A DNA stretch of 64,000 bases from Phytopythium helicoides (taxonomy: Eukaryota; Oomycota; Peronosporomycetes; Pythiales; Pythiaceae): positions 310,001 through 374,000 of the forward strand of contig JANFNE010000046.1 in assembly GCA_024867545.1 (NCBI GenBank), given 5' to 3'. A program made the translations under genes and the position numbers. Positions 1 to 10,400 of this stretch are shown here, in pieces (within the stretch, counting starts at the first letter, position 1; the number at the start of each line of letters is the position of its first letter). The notes below the pieces were generated by a model. That model did not search any database and was not told the DNA's origin. It saw nothing but the letters and a program-made list of their open reading frames with translations.

Positions 1-707
1 TGACATCTGGAAAGGTGTGGTCATGGCCTCATTATACAGTGATGGGTGCTTGAATAACCTCATTATTAACCTTCACTAGTGTCTAGCATGTGGTAAAGTC
101 GAAGATCCTGCAGGCTTAGGTCGGTCTCTAATGCAACACGGTTCTCCCTCGCTTCTGTGTGATTGCTTGATATTGTTTTTATCGAGTCAACACACAGTTG
201 TAAGAGGAATCACGAGCAACCAACGGTAAGAGAAACTTAAAGAGTCGCAAGAACAAAATTGTTAGGATGAAGTGCATTTGAACGGCAACAACAGAATCGA
301 CTGCATGTAAGGATCGCTCAGATCCAAATAGACCAAGAGAAGTACAGACCGTCTTGTTCGTTTGCAATTTGGCTGTGACTGCTAGAGCTCACCGAGTTCA
401 CGACACACACCACCATTAAAACTCAAAAGATGGATGAAATCCAACCTGGTCTTTTACGAACACGAACTCGCCTGCTGAGCTGCTGAGCTGCGGCGAACAT
501 GATCTTCATGGGCTCTTCTTGAGGACGAGATAGATGGTCCAGTGTTTGATTGGATAAAAATTCATAATGATATAACCAATCGAACCACTCGATCGGGCAG
601 CTTCAAGACCTTCGATGGTGTTCGGGTGAAGCATGAAGAAGGCGGCGCGGCATTAGCCAAGGAGCCGCGACGCCCGCGAGAGCTTCCTCCGGAGTACAAG
701 GACTGCG
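1..707. other. Intergenic, no gene recognised
   Basis: No open frame here has recognisable protein similarity. The longest is a 62-residue minus-strand frame with no domain features. The region is less GC-rich than the coding stretch that follows. It presumably contains the promoter of the dehydrogenase gene starting at 708. Confidence 0.6.
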
Positions 708-1715
708 ATGTGGTTCAGCACGATCGCCATGGCGCAGTGGTACGCGCAGGGCCTGCGGTACTATGGGCACAGAGGCTTCGCGGCCGCCCGCGCGACGTGG
801 AGCGACCCCGAGATGGCGGCGTTCCGAGACTTGTCGGCGCGACACTACGTGGTGACGGGCGCGAACGCGGGACTGGGACGCGCCATGGCCGAAGAGCTCG
901 CCAAGCGGCGTGCCAACGTGCACATGGTGTGCCGCGACGCGGGTCGCGCCGAGGCCGCGCGCGCGGAGATCGTGGAGAGCGCCAAGGCCGCTGGCGTCGA
1001 CGACCCGCAGGTGCACGTGCACCTGGCGGACCTGGGGTCGTTCGCTAGCGTGCGCGCGTTCGCCGAGAGCTTCAAGCAACAGCACTCGCGGCTCGACGGA
1101 CTCATCAATAACGCGGGCGCTCTCTTCAATGCGGAGGCGCGCGCGAGCGACAGCGGGCTGGAGATGACCATGGCCATCGCCGTCGGTGGCTCGTTCCTGC
1201 TGACTGGGCTACTGCTGCCGGAACTCAAGCGCGCGCCGAATGGCCGCGTCATCAACGTTTCGTCTGGCGGGCAGTACCTCGTGGCCGTCTCGGACCCGCG
1301 CGAGCTGCTGGGAACCAAGCCGCTTGGCGATGCGTTCAACGGGACGGCCGCGTACTCGCGTGCCAAGCGAGTTCAGGTCGAGCTGACCAAGCGGTGGGCC
1401 GCCGAGCCGGCCGCCGAGGGCGTCGCGTTCCACAGCATGCACCCCGGCTGGGCCGTGACGCCCGGCGCGTCGTCGTCCATCAGCGACTTTGTCGATCGGC
1501 ACCGCGCCATGATGCGCGACGAGCACCAAGGCGCTGACACAGCCGTGTGGCTCGCGATCTCGGACGAGCCCGCGGGTCGCAGCGGGCGCTTCTGGTTCGA
1601 CCGCGCCGAGGCGAGGACCGACATGGTGCTGGCCGGCACGGCGTGGAGCGACGCCGACCGCCAGCGGCTCTGGGAGCAGTGCGAGCAGACTTGCGGCTGG
1701 CGCGCGGCCGAGTAG
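708..1715 (+). CDS. Short-chain dehydrogenase/reductase, DHRS12/retinol-dehydrogenase type
   Basis: This single-exon gene encodes 335 aa of the classical short-chain dehydrogenase fold. The cofactor motif TGANAGLG lies at about residues 50-57, NNAG at 134-137, the catalytic serine near 185, and the YSRAK pair (Tyr216, Lys220) follows. The 40-residue N-terminal lead (WYAQGLRYYGHRGF) and the overall pattern resemble the DHRS12-like group, which are NAD(P)-dependent oxidoreductases of unsettled substrate. The start at 708 was chosen because it gives the usual lead before the Rossmann fold. A signal peptide is not obvious. The substrate cannot be told from sequence. Confidence 0.88.
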   Translation: MWFSTIAMAQWYAQGLRYYGHRGFAAARATWSDPEMAAFRDLSARHYVVTGANAGLGRAMAEELAKRRANVHMVCRDAGRAEAARAEIVESAKAAGVDDPQVHVHLADLGSFASVRAFAESFKQQHSRLDGLINNAGALFNAEARASDSGLEMTMAIAVGGSFLLTGLLLPELKRAPNGRVINVSSGGQYLVAVSDPRELLGTKPLGDAFNGTAAYSRAKRVQVELTKRWAAEPAAEGVAFHSMHPGWAVTPGASSSISDFVDRHRAMMRDEHQGADTAVWLAISDEPAGRSGRFWFDRAEARTDMVLAGTAWSDADRQRLWEQCEQTCGWRAAE

Positions 1716-2013
1716 CGCGGCCGAGTAGTAGCCTCGAACAGCAAACCGACCGACACCACCACCAAATACATACTCGTGCACACCGCGCTCGCTGTGATTA
1801 CCATCGCAGCATTGACGTGGCCGGCGGCCGCTCGTCGCGTCGTCGACGACGCGAACGTGTTGCCCACAAAAGTACAGATCCCAGCTGACTGACAGGAAGA
1901 TCCGCAGATTTCGCACTTAGCCGGGATTCCGCTCTCGTTCCGCGTGCCGCCGTGCTACGCGTCGGCCCATTGATCGTTTTTCGGCGCCTGCAGCTCCCGA
2001 GCCCGCCGTCGCC

Positions 2014-3359
2014 ATGATGGACTCCAGCAAGGACAAGTTCCGCGGCGCGTACGTGGCGATCGGCCGCGACCACGAGCTCCGCGGGCGGCTGGCGGTCGCG
2101 GCGCGGGGCTCGGCGCGCTCTGGGGCGCGCGGGGAGAGTCGCTAACGAGGGTTTTGTCGATTGCCGGGGGCAGCGCGTTCTTGACGACGCACAAGAGCAA
2201 CATCGCGCTCTGGTCGGGCTTCTTCGTGGTCGTGCTCTTCTGCTACCACCTGTTCAGCGATGGAGACTTCTCCTTCCTCATGGTGCGCCGTGCGATCTTT
2301 GGCTGGTGCTCGGCTCCCAACTCACTTGGCCGCTCCTTTCCCCTTCTTCCAGACGCTCGGCTCGTTCGTGCGCGCCTTCGGCTTCATCTTCCTCATCTTT
2401 AAGGCCTTCTCGCAGCGATCCGTTGCCGGGCTGTCGCTCAAGACGCTCGAGCTGTATGCGTTCGTGTTCCTCTTCCGGCTCAGCTCCATTCTGCGGTACC
2501 AGGGCTACCTGCCGTACGATCGCAGTGGCGACTGGCTCTACTCGTTCCTCGAGATCACGGCGCTCGCGCTCTGCTGCGGCGTCATCTACCTGGTTACGAC
2601 TCGCTTCAACTCGACTTACGAGCTGCGTTACGACACCTTTGGCTGGCTGCACGTGCCCACGGAGCTCGGCGCGCTGTACATCCTCGTGCCTTGCATTCTC
2701 CTCGGCATGGTCTGTTTGCATCATGGATTGAATGATCGATGGGTGTCGACCCTGACAAGGTTTTGTGTTTTGTCTCACAGATCATCCACCCCAACCTGAA
2801 CCGGAACTGGTTCGCCGATGTTGCCTGGACGATTGCTCTCTACATTGAGGTAAGTGTTTAGCATGCTTGTTAGCGAGCTTTGCGAGCTCACCATGATTCA
2901 CATTTGTTTCCGATAGGCGATGGCGATTCTCCCGCAGCTTTTCATGTTCCAGAAGCGGGTACGTGTCAAGCATCGGCTGTTTCTTTCGTTTTCCCAAGAT
3001 TTTTAGCTCACTTTTCAATGGTGGTCATGACAGGGCGGTGGTGCGGTCGAGTCTTGCATTTCGCACTTTGTGTACGCTCTTGCGTTTGGCAGCTTCCTAC
3101 ACCTTGTGTTCTGGTTCTCGTCGTACCATGAACTCGGCGAGAAGGATGCTGGGCAGCACGTTGGCTACACGGTCATCTTCGTGCAGATCGGGCACATGCT
3201 CATGATGGCAGACTTCCTCTACTACTACTTCAAGAGGTGTGTCTGCAACGCGAATTAGTGGGTTTCGTGAATGGAGCTGACCGGTGTGTTTCCTTTGACA
3301 TCAGCATGAAGGAGGGTGGCCCGATGATGCTACCGACCCACGGTGGCTACCAGGCGTAA
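2014..3359 (+). CDS. ERD2/KDEL-receptor-like seven-helix protein (ERP-type)
   Basis: This is a multi-exon gene. Exons read as 2139..2282, 2353..2709, 2781..2849, 2917..2958, 3034..3236 and 3305..3359, with a probable first exon 2014..2094. Together they give 316 aa. The protein is polytopic and carries ERD2-family hallmarks: a hydrophobic segment followed by FRLSSILRYQGYLPYDRSGD, then NSTYELRYDTF, and an ESCISHFVYALA segment late in the protein. True KDEL receptors are about 212 aa. The longer N-terminus here resembles the ERD2-related ERP branch described in plants, whose ligand is uncertain, so K/HDEL retrieval in the Golgi is plausible but not shown. The frame changes between the first ATG (2014) and the rest. 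A 44-nt GT-AG intron at 2095-2138 fixes it but is weak, so the N-terminus is uncertain. Confidence 0.75.
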
Positions 3360-3775
3360 AATGGATTCAGAGATTCGCCATCGCCAAGCCACATGAGATA
3401 TAGTTGAAACAGCAAAAAAAAAAAAAAAAAAAGATGGCAAAGGCGTCAAGGGTTAGTTGTCTAGGCGGCGGCAGTCACGCTTTTTTCCTAATGACAGACA
3501 TCTTGAGTGAATCTTTCTCGATTGTGCGTGAAACTCTGATCCAACACCAGGCAACAACAAAGTGAAACACGAGAGCGTATCAAGAAAGAGTTCCATCTTC
3601 GTTCGATCCGCTCCTCCGATTTTTTTTTTCTAAGGACATGACACCCGCGTTGCCGTCGCTGGCGCTTAAAACCTCCCCCTTTACAAACACAACGTCAGTA
3701 TACAGCGCAGCTCTCGTCTCGCCACAGTCGGCACTCGGCATGGGCTGGCCGCTGCCTTCACAGCTGCGACTGGGG
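3360..3775. other. Convergent 3' intergenic with A19 tract
   Basis: This is the gap between the ERD2-like gene and the convergent ankyrin-FYVE gene. It contains a run of 19 adenines at 3414-3432, 55 nt after the stop codon at 3359, and no open frame of interest. The A tract could be a slippage-prone homopolymer. A retroposed poly(A) tail is not supported, because no target duplication is seen. Confidence 0.5.
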
Positions 3776-4960
3776 CTAATAATCATCGTAGTCGACAGCG
3801 GCGTCGCTCGCCACTAACCGGTCGGCTGTCGTGCTCGCCCACGACACGTCATCGGGTGCCACCTCGCGCACCGTTATGCAAGTGCTGCAAACCTTGACGA
3901 GGTGGTGCCGCGCCTTGGCCGATGGCTTGACAAGGGTTGCCGAAAAGGGCAGCCGACGCTTGTACCGTGAGCATGGACCACAACAGATGCGGCCACACAG
4001 GCGGCAGTGGTGACGCCGCACAAGCAGGCTGAACTTGCGGGAACACACCATGCACGATCGCTGCGACTCGTACGAAACCCATTCAGGCGGATGCACGATG
4101 AACTTGGCCAGCCACGCGAGCTGCGGAGGAGAAAGAATATCGAGCACCATCACGCCCTGATTGTTTCGGATGGTCATGCTCGCTTGCTCGCGAACGAGCG
4201 ATGCCGCGACTTTCCAGAGTCCCTGTGATACGGCAATGTGCAGCGCCGTGTTGCCCGCTGTATCAATGGTGTTGGGATCGCTGCCGTGCTTCATAAGTAG
4301 CTTGACGATCTCTGGGTCGTCTTCTTGAGCTGTGAGGACGTGCGCAATGATGGGGAACACGTCGCGGTTGCTCTTGATAGTCGGGTCGGCGCCGCGCAAA
4401 AGCAGCAGCGCGACCACATCGGGGGCAGACGGCGCGCTGCAGGTCGAGGCAAAGTGCAGCGGCGTGTTGCCGTTGCGGTCTGGCTGGTTGACGAGCGAGC
4501 GGAACTCGGGCGCCGACAGCAAGCGCACAGCGTCAAGGTTGCCGTACTTGGCCGCGATGTGCAGCGCGATCTGGTGCTGCTTGTAGGACTTCATGGCCGC
4601 GAGGTCGATCGCCTTGCCGTCGTACATGGCGAGCAGCGAGGAGACGACGGACTCGTCGCCCTTCTTGGCCGCGCGGTGCAGCGCCGTGTAGCCCGACGCG
4701 TCGGGCTTGTACGGGTGGTAGCCCATCTTCTTCCACTTGTTGGCCGTGACCATGCTGAAGCGCATGGACTCGCTCTCGCGGATGGTGTTCATGCCGGAGA
4801 GGTACTGCGAGACCTTGGCCGACACGCGCTCGTTGTTCCACACGTGCAGCTTCTGCAGCGCCACGGGGATCTCGTAGTCCGAGTCCATGGTGGACGTGGA
4901 CGTGAAGGACGACTCGTCCTCGCCCTCGCTGTCGGACGCCTGCGCGCTCGCGTACACCAT
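3776..4960 (-). CDS. Ankyrin-repeat protein with C-terminal FYVE zinc finger
   Basis: The gene encodes 394 aa from the ATG at 4960. The frame stays open 56 codons further upstream, but that stretch is low-complexity and Cys/Arg-rich, so it is probably 5' UTR. After an acidic, Ser-rich start come ankyrin units: SGYTALHRAAKKGDE, HQIALHIAAKYGNLDAV, NGNTPLHFAS and AGNTALHIAVSQG. The C-terminal part is a FYVE-like double-zinc module with CMVC, the basic signature RRHHCRLCG, CCGPC and a final CSTC pair. The N-terminal WxxD motif of canonical FYVE is not clear (WVSY). FYVE fingers bind phosphatidylinositol 3-phosphate on endosomes, so this is probably an endosomal adaptor. Ankyrin-FYVE architecture is frequent in oomycetes (family knowledge). 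Confidence 0.9.
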   Translation of the reverse strand: MVYASAQASDSEGEDESSFTSTSTMDSDYEIPVALQKLHVWNNERVSAKVSQYLSGMNTIRESESMRFSMVTANKWKKMGYHPYKPDASGYTALHRAAKKGDESVVSSLLAMYDGKAIDLAAMKSYKQHQIALHIAAKYGNLDAVRLLSAPEFRSLVNQPDRNGNTPLHFASTCSAPSAPDVVALLLLRGADPTIKSNRDVFPIIAHVLTAQEDDPEIVKLLMKHGSDPNTIDTAGNTALHIAVSQGLWKVAASLVREQASMTIRNNQGVMVLDILSPPQLAWLAKFIVHPPEWVSYESQRSCMVCSRKFSLLVRRHHCRLCGRICCGPCSRYKRRLPFSATLVKPSAKARHHLVKVCSTCITVREVAPDDVSWASTTADRLVASDAAVDYDDY

Positions 4961-5656
4961 GGCAGCCGCGCGCTGACTCTTGGGCGTCGACTCTTGGGCT
5001 CTAGGGCGGGCCGAAGCGGCGGTGGCGCGGGGCTCGCGCTCTATGGAGCAGCAGAGGGCGGCGGCGCAGCGGCAAGGCTCGGCCGCGTGATCCGCCAGAG
5101 TGTCAGTTGAGCTCTCGCAGCATCGCACGAGGCAGAGGCCGGTAGGCTAGCGCCACAAAAACCGTGGGAGCCGGTTGTGGCTGGTGTGGTACTGCACACA
5201 ACGTTGCAACGCCTCTGCATTGACCGACCTGCTGGCGCTCGCTCTCCATGATGGAGGCTCCATGTAGAGTCTGGCAGCCTCCGCGAGGTTCAACTCGCTG
5301 TTTTGTTGCTTGGCAGTCGAGTCGTGTTGGTTGCACGCAGGACTCACTGCGAGCTTCAAGGAAGCGAGGTCCGCGCCACCGACCAGGACGAAATGTACTC
5401 GCGCCACCGACCGGCTCTGAATCGCAGCTCAGCTCAGGTCGCCGGGATTTGCAGGCGACCAACGAACGCGAGGCGTTTGTAGCGCAGTCTGCGATACCAG
5501 GACAAGCAGCCTGCGTCGCTCGCCGCCAGAAGGACAGGACAGGCAATCGCTAGTCGACTGGCGGGGCTGCCGCGGCGCACTCGTACTGTATTGAGCGTCG
5601 TAGGGTTTATAGTCGGCAATAACGAAAGCCTCGCTTGACGCGCCACGCGCCGGCGT
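4961..5656. other. Intergenic, no gene recognised
   Basis: About 700 nt lie between two minus-strand genes. Several open frames of 80-147 codons overlap on both strands, but none shows domain-like composition or a homolog I recognise. They look like by-products of the high GC content. The part nearest 4960 should contain the 5' UTR and promoter of the ankyrin-FYVE gene. Confidence 0.5.
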
Positions 5657-6505
5657 CTAGCACATGTACCACAAGTGCGGCAGCGCGGCGCCGAACGCCT
5701 CAAGGTCGGCGCCGTCGTTGACGCCGCACAGAGACTGGGCAAGCGCTGCCGCAGCCGTCTGCGCGGCCGCGTCGTCGATGGGCAGGCGGTGCAGGACGAG
5801 CTCGACCTCCCACACGGTGCCGGACCCGTCGGCGGCGTTCACGGCGCAGCTCCGTTGGAGCGGTGCATCTGGAACCCCCACCGTATCAAGGAACTCCTGA
5901 TCCATGTCAATGACCAGCCGAGCGAGCGTCTCGGGTTGCTCGTGCGGTGCTGGCGGCTGTGGGGCTGTGATCTCGATGACAGCCTCGTCGTACACCGGCG
6001 CGCCGTCGAGCCGTGCGAACACGAACTTTTCGTTGACGTCGAAGATCCCAGAAGTAGAGTCGCTCGCGCGAGACTGCTTGCGGGAGTCACCGTAGCGCAC
6101 CGAGCACTGTACGCGCTGGCGCTGCTCGAGCCTCCGGAAGGATCCCTTCCAGTAGCTGGCGGACCGGCCGCGCGTCGCTAGTGCCGCCTCTGTGCAGCCG
6201 CGACGGTCGACGCGCACCACGCGGCGCACGGCGATGACTACAAGCTCGCAGATCCTCGCACTGTTGTCCGTTCGCACGCTGGAGCTCTCGACTGCGCTCT
6301 CCATGGGGAGCGGCAGCGGGAGCGGTTTGCTCCTGGGCAGCGTCTTGGCCACGAAGGCCCTGGTCATGGCCACGCAGCTGGCGAGCTGCGCCTTGACGTT
6401 GAGGCTCGGCAGCAGCGGGTACGCCTGCGACGCGGACTTGGTGGCCACGGGGTCCATGGCACTGCGGGCAGGCGCGAAAATGGCTCTGGGCAGCGCCAGC
6501 GGCAT
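5657..6505 (-). CDS. Hypothetical protein, possible C2-like domain
   Basis: This minus-strand frame gives up to 282 aa from the first ATG (6505). Residues from about 90 to 180 alternate strand-like hydrophobics (CELVVIAVRRVVRV, then RVQCSVRYGD, then IFDVNEKFVFARLDG, then DEAVIEITAP). This is reminiscent of a C2 or similar beta-sandwich, but no definite family is recognised. The C-terminal half is acidic, and the end (ALPHLWYMC) is unusual. The frame stays open upstream of 6505 without an ATG. A Pro-rich frame starting at 6692 could be a first exon joined by a splice I could not settle, so the N-terminus is uncertain. The gene is divergent from the HPS3-like gene, with the palindromic element between them. 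Confidence 0.45.
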   Translation of the reverse strand: MPLALPRAIFAPARSAMDPVATKSASQAYPLLPSLNVKAQLASCVAMTRAFVAKTLPRSKPLPLPLPMESAVESSSVRTDNSARICELVVIAVRRVVRVDRRGCTEAALATRGRSASYWKGSFRRLEQRQRVQCSVRYGDSRKQSRASDSTSGIFDVNEKFVFARLDGAPVYDEAVIEITAPQPPAPHEQPETLARLVIDMDQEFLDTVGVPDAPLQRSCAVNAADGSGTVWEVELVLHRLPIDDAAAQTAAAALAQSLCGVNDGADLEAFGAALPHLWYMC

Positions 6506-6741
6506 GGCACTAGGGCGATCGAGGCGCTGGCTCCGTCGTCGTTCGCTTGCTCTCGCCGTGGAAAATGGCGTGTGCGCCGCCGCAGCGCCGCCTGGCGTCC
6601 GGATCGAAGGGTACGACAGTACTCGGCGCCGCGCCAGCGCCGTCCGTTTGCGGCGGCGTCGGCGGCGGCGCGCGGAACGCCCGCAGGCTCATGGAAGGAC
6701 TGCCGACTCCAAGCGCACTTCGACATGGGTACAGTCACGAA

Positions 6742-7151
6742 TTTGACTATCCGGTAGTCTTTTTTTAATTATGGTATGGCGGCTAATATTTGAAAACAAT
6801 ATTATTTCATTTGAAAACAATATTTGAAATTTGAAAACAATATTTGAAAATTATTATTTCATTTGAAAACAATATTTGTATTTGAAAAATATTATTTCTT
6901 TTAAATGAAATGAAACAAATTATTTCATTTTGAATGACTTGTTTTCAAATGAAATATATTGTTATCAACATTTCAAATATTGTTTTAAACATTTCAAATA
7001 TTGTTTTCAACATTTCAAATATTGTTTTCAAATTTTCAAATATTGTTTTCAAATATTACGTTTAGATCGTTTTTGATTGGCCGAGAACACCCGAATCGAG
7101 CCAATCAGAAGCCGCATCCCCATAATAAATAAAGACTACCGGATAGCCAAA
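6742..7151. mobile_element. MITE-like element with terminal inverted repeats and AT-rich palindrome
   Basis: The ends are inverted copies of a 21-nt sequence with one mismatch: TTTGACTATCCGGTAGTCTTT at 6742-6762, and its complement at 7131-7151. The inner 16 nt match exactly. Between them, 6785-7057 is extremely AT-rich and forms a long imperfect palindrome. The left arm repeats TTTGAAAACAATATTTGAAA-like units several times, and the right arm repeats the complement (CAAATATTGTTTTCAAA). There is no coding capacity. The length (about 410 nt), terminal repeats and hairpin potential fit a miniature inverted-repeat transposable element. A further copy of the end sequence lies just outside, at 7186-7200. 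Copy number elsewhere is unknown. Confidence 0.55.
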
Positions 7152-7185
7152 AAATTGATATCTTCTCGGGGGTAGTCATTTTTGT

Positions 7186-7200
7186 GACTATCTGGTAGTT
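7186..7200 (+). repeat. Extra copy of the element's terminal sequence
   Basis: GACTATCTGGTAGTT at 7186-7200 matches the left terminal sequence GACTATCCGGTAGTC at 6745-6759 in 13 of 15 positions, in direct orientation. The preceding bases also correspond (AGTCAT at 7174 versus AGTCAC at 6733). It may be part of a longer terminal structure or the remains of a second insertion. Confidence 0.5.
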
Positions 7201-7212
7201 AAGTAATTCTCA

Positions 7213-7255
7213 ACGCTGATTGGGCCATGGCCATGGCATTATAGCCAATCAGCGT
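7213..7255. promoter_or_regulatory. Inverted CCAAT-box pair upstream of the HPS3-like gene
   Basis: ACGCTGATTGG (7213-7223) and its perfect complement CCAATCAGCGT (7245-7255) flank a 14-nt perfect palindrome, GCCATGGCCATGGC (7224-7237). A second CCAAT pair, TGATTGGC (7074-7081) and GCCAATCA (7100-7107), lies inside the MITE-like element. CCAAT is the NF-Y binding core in eukaryotes. The pairs sit 150-330 nt upstream of the ATG at 7408, so a promoter role is plausible. Confidence 0.4.
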
Positions 7256-7407
7256 GGACATGGGATGACGTCAACATCGGAATGGCTACATATCTCCAAA
7301 ACCCTGTATACCTTTGAAAACGAATGGGACTCGCTTGGGTACTACCTTTACTACTCAATGATATCTCCTTTCTTCCGGAGGCTCAACTCAACGCGCGAGT
7401 GATAGGC

Positions 7408-10400
7408 ATGCGGTCGCTGTTCGTGCGCGCGCTGGCGCTGGGGACGGCTGCGCAGGAGGCGCAGAGCCTCGCGGGCGCGTCGCGCACGACGTCGGACGGG
7501 ACGTTCGCGGTGGCGAGTGGGCTCGAGGGCGTGATCCGCGTATATGCGGCGTCCTGCGCGGCGCTGCTGCACGAGTTCACGACCATCCACCGGCGCATCT
7601 TCACGCTGCACTACACGAGCTTCTCGGACTCGCTCATCACGCTCGAGAGCGACGACGGCGATGAGGACGCAGAGACCTTCCTCTGCGTCTACCACGACTG
7701 GCGCGAGCGCAAGATCGTGCGCGGGTACACGCTCCCGCTCGGCGTGCTCGACAGCCCATCGTCCAGGCGCAGGGCCGACTGCATCGCCGTGTGCAGCTTC
7801 ACGGGCCGCGTTGTGGTCGCCATGGGGACCGTCATCAACATCTGGCAGTGCAGCCACGGCTTCTTCGAGCACGTGATGGAGCTCAAGGTCGACATGGCGC
7901 AGCATCACGCGTACCTCCAGGTCGAGCGCGTCGCGATCCACGGCGTTTACGTCGCATACGCATCGCAGACCGAGGTGCGCGTAATGGAAATCCATGTCCA
8001 GAGCTCCAAGGACGAGAGAGCTCCCTCCTTCGCCCCATCCATGATGGGTGGTGCTGCTGGACCCGCTGATCTTTCAAGCACGGAGGCGCCCCGTGAGTCA
8101 GACGCCTCCAGAACCATTTTCCCAGCAGACGCGGAAGACTGCGTGTGCATCGGGTCCGGGAGCGACTTGGATACGTTCATCGAAGTTCCGATCCCCCATT
8201 CTTCGTATTATGGCATGGAATCCGACACGAAGACGCGCGAGCAAGACGAGCAGCGGATCTTTGAAGAGCCAGAGCTTCCTACCCCTATGATTTTGAGGCG
8301 CAACGAGGCACAGCAAGAGGCTTGGAATCTCGCGGGACTGGTCAAAAGCCAAGATGTCCGCACAAATCAGGCAATGTCCTATTTCATTGGCGAGAATGAC
8401 GTCACGGTGCTGCTTCGTCGCTACCTGCCTCCAAACCATTGCGTGACATCTCTCAAGTTTCTCCCCGAAACGATTGACAACCGCTTCTCCGTTGAAACGC
8501 GAAGCTACACGCGGCTACTCATTGCGACAGAGCAGAATGCGTTTTTGTACTACTTCTTGTCCGAAGAAATTGACACAACACGCAAGAAGATGTCAAAGAA
8601 GGTACTCGGGAAAGGTGAGCGGACGCGATCGTCAGGCATTTCAAAGCCGATTAAGGTCGGAAAAGTGGTCATGGGAGACAGCCAAGAGGCGTTCACTACG
8701 CAACACGAAGACAGCGCAGCCGGAGAAGTACTTGGCTCGGAGCGCTCAGCTGGCGATTCCGAATCTGGGCGTGTTGTCATGCACTACACTTTCACGTCAC
8801 CGGTGACGTGCATCGAAGCCAACAGCTCGTTTTTGTTCGTGGCAACGATCTCTGGGCTGCAGGTGTGGTCCATTTGGAGCCCGTGCCATTACGTGGCCGC
8901 AAGTCGAGCGCTGAGCAAATCTTTGGTGCCTCAGCCATCCCAACCACAATTGCTGTGTACGCAACCCGTGCCGTTCCTGGCATCTCAGATCGCTGCGCTC
9001 GACTCGTATGTAATTCTTCTTCCACATGTGAAGCACAGTCGTCACCATGAGCTCCAGCTACCGTTCAGCAATATGCTTCGCACATCTTGCATGGCGGCAG
9101 TTGAGCGGCTTCCTGAAGCCGAGTTTGAAATGAGGCGACCGAGATCGAAACATTCTCGTTCGGCGGTCTCTCCACCTCATTCACCAGGAATTAGAGTCTT
9201 CCAGCAGAGCCCACCTTCGCTCATCTTCTCATCTATCCATGATGCAGTTCTCTCTGGTACCAAGACTTTGTCGGTGGATCAGATCGACTTGCTGTTGAGC
9301 CTCTTCTCTCTTTATCGCTACAGGGCGGACATTGGCTTTGATCTACTGAACAGCTTTTCCAGCGAAAATACAGAAAGCCAATCGGCTGGCGCAAGGGATC
9401 AAAAAGAACGCGTTGCATTGGAGCTGGAGACAAACTTGTACGACCGACTCGCCAAGCAATGCGCTGCAGATCTCGCAGGAATCTTCATGTCCGAAGCGCA
9501 TCGCAACCTTGACCGTGCAGCGCTGTTATATGTTGCTTCAAATGTCCCATCAATTGAGGTGATGAAGCGTCTCCGCGGAATCATGGACACTGTTGAGCGA
9601 TCAGCAGTAGCAAGCGCGACTGGGAGATACTTGGAGGCATTTGTGTTTCCGCCTCCGCCATCGCTTGGGGCCATTATGGCGGCATCGCCAACAGGGAGTA
9701 TGGGCGTTGAACCCAGCGACGACTTCACACGCACAGTGCTTCTTCACTACGACAAGCATTTTCCGGAACAGCTGGCTCGTCTTGTAATTGATTCGTCTCT
9801 ATGCTGGACCCTCCCAGATCTTGCATTTGCGTATCTGAAGTTGAAAGAGTCGACAAGCCACAGTATTCTTGTAAGGGTGGCTACGCTCGTCTTGATGCTG
9901 CGAGCTCATGCGTCGTCTGAAGAAGCTTGGAGTTCATTCAAATCTGAAAATTACGGCACAGAAGAAGCAGCAGTCTCGGACTTTATTGATCAATGCTCGA
10001 CTGAGAGTATCACATCAACTGTTTTAGATCTCCACGAAAATCACAAGGACACCCTTCGACGATTGGCAATCACGCACCCTCGCTTGCTCATCCAGAAATG
10101 CCTTTCTAATGAGGTGGAGGACTTTTCAAGCTCAATTCTAACAAATGCGCTTCTTTCGCATACCCCGGCGTATTTCCTCAACATTCTGGAACAAGTATTT
10201 ATTGGCGCGATCGGCCGGCAAGAGACACTGAACTCAATCCTTGCGTTCTGCCTCGCAGTTTTGGGTAAGACAGCAACTTTGTCGGCACGCCGAATGCTTG
10301 GTGCATCCAACGCGTCAGCGTACACTTCTTCATCAGAGGCGCTAGCTGCCGAGCAGGTGTTTGTGCTTCGCTTTCTCATGTTTGTACTACAAGCAATGCC

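Noticed and set aside
3414..3432. A19 tract as the tail of a retroposed gene
   Set aside because: No target-site duplication or processed coding sequence is next to it. A simple homopolymer is the better reading.
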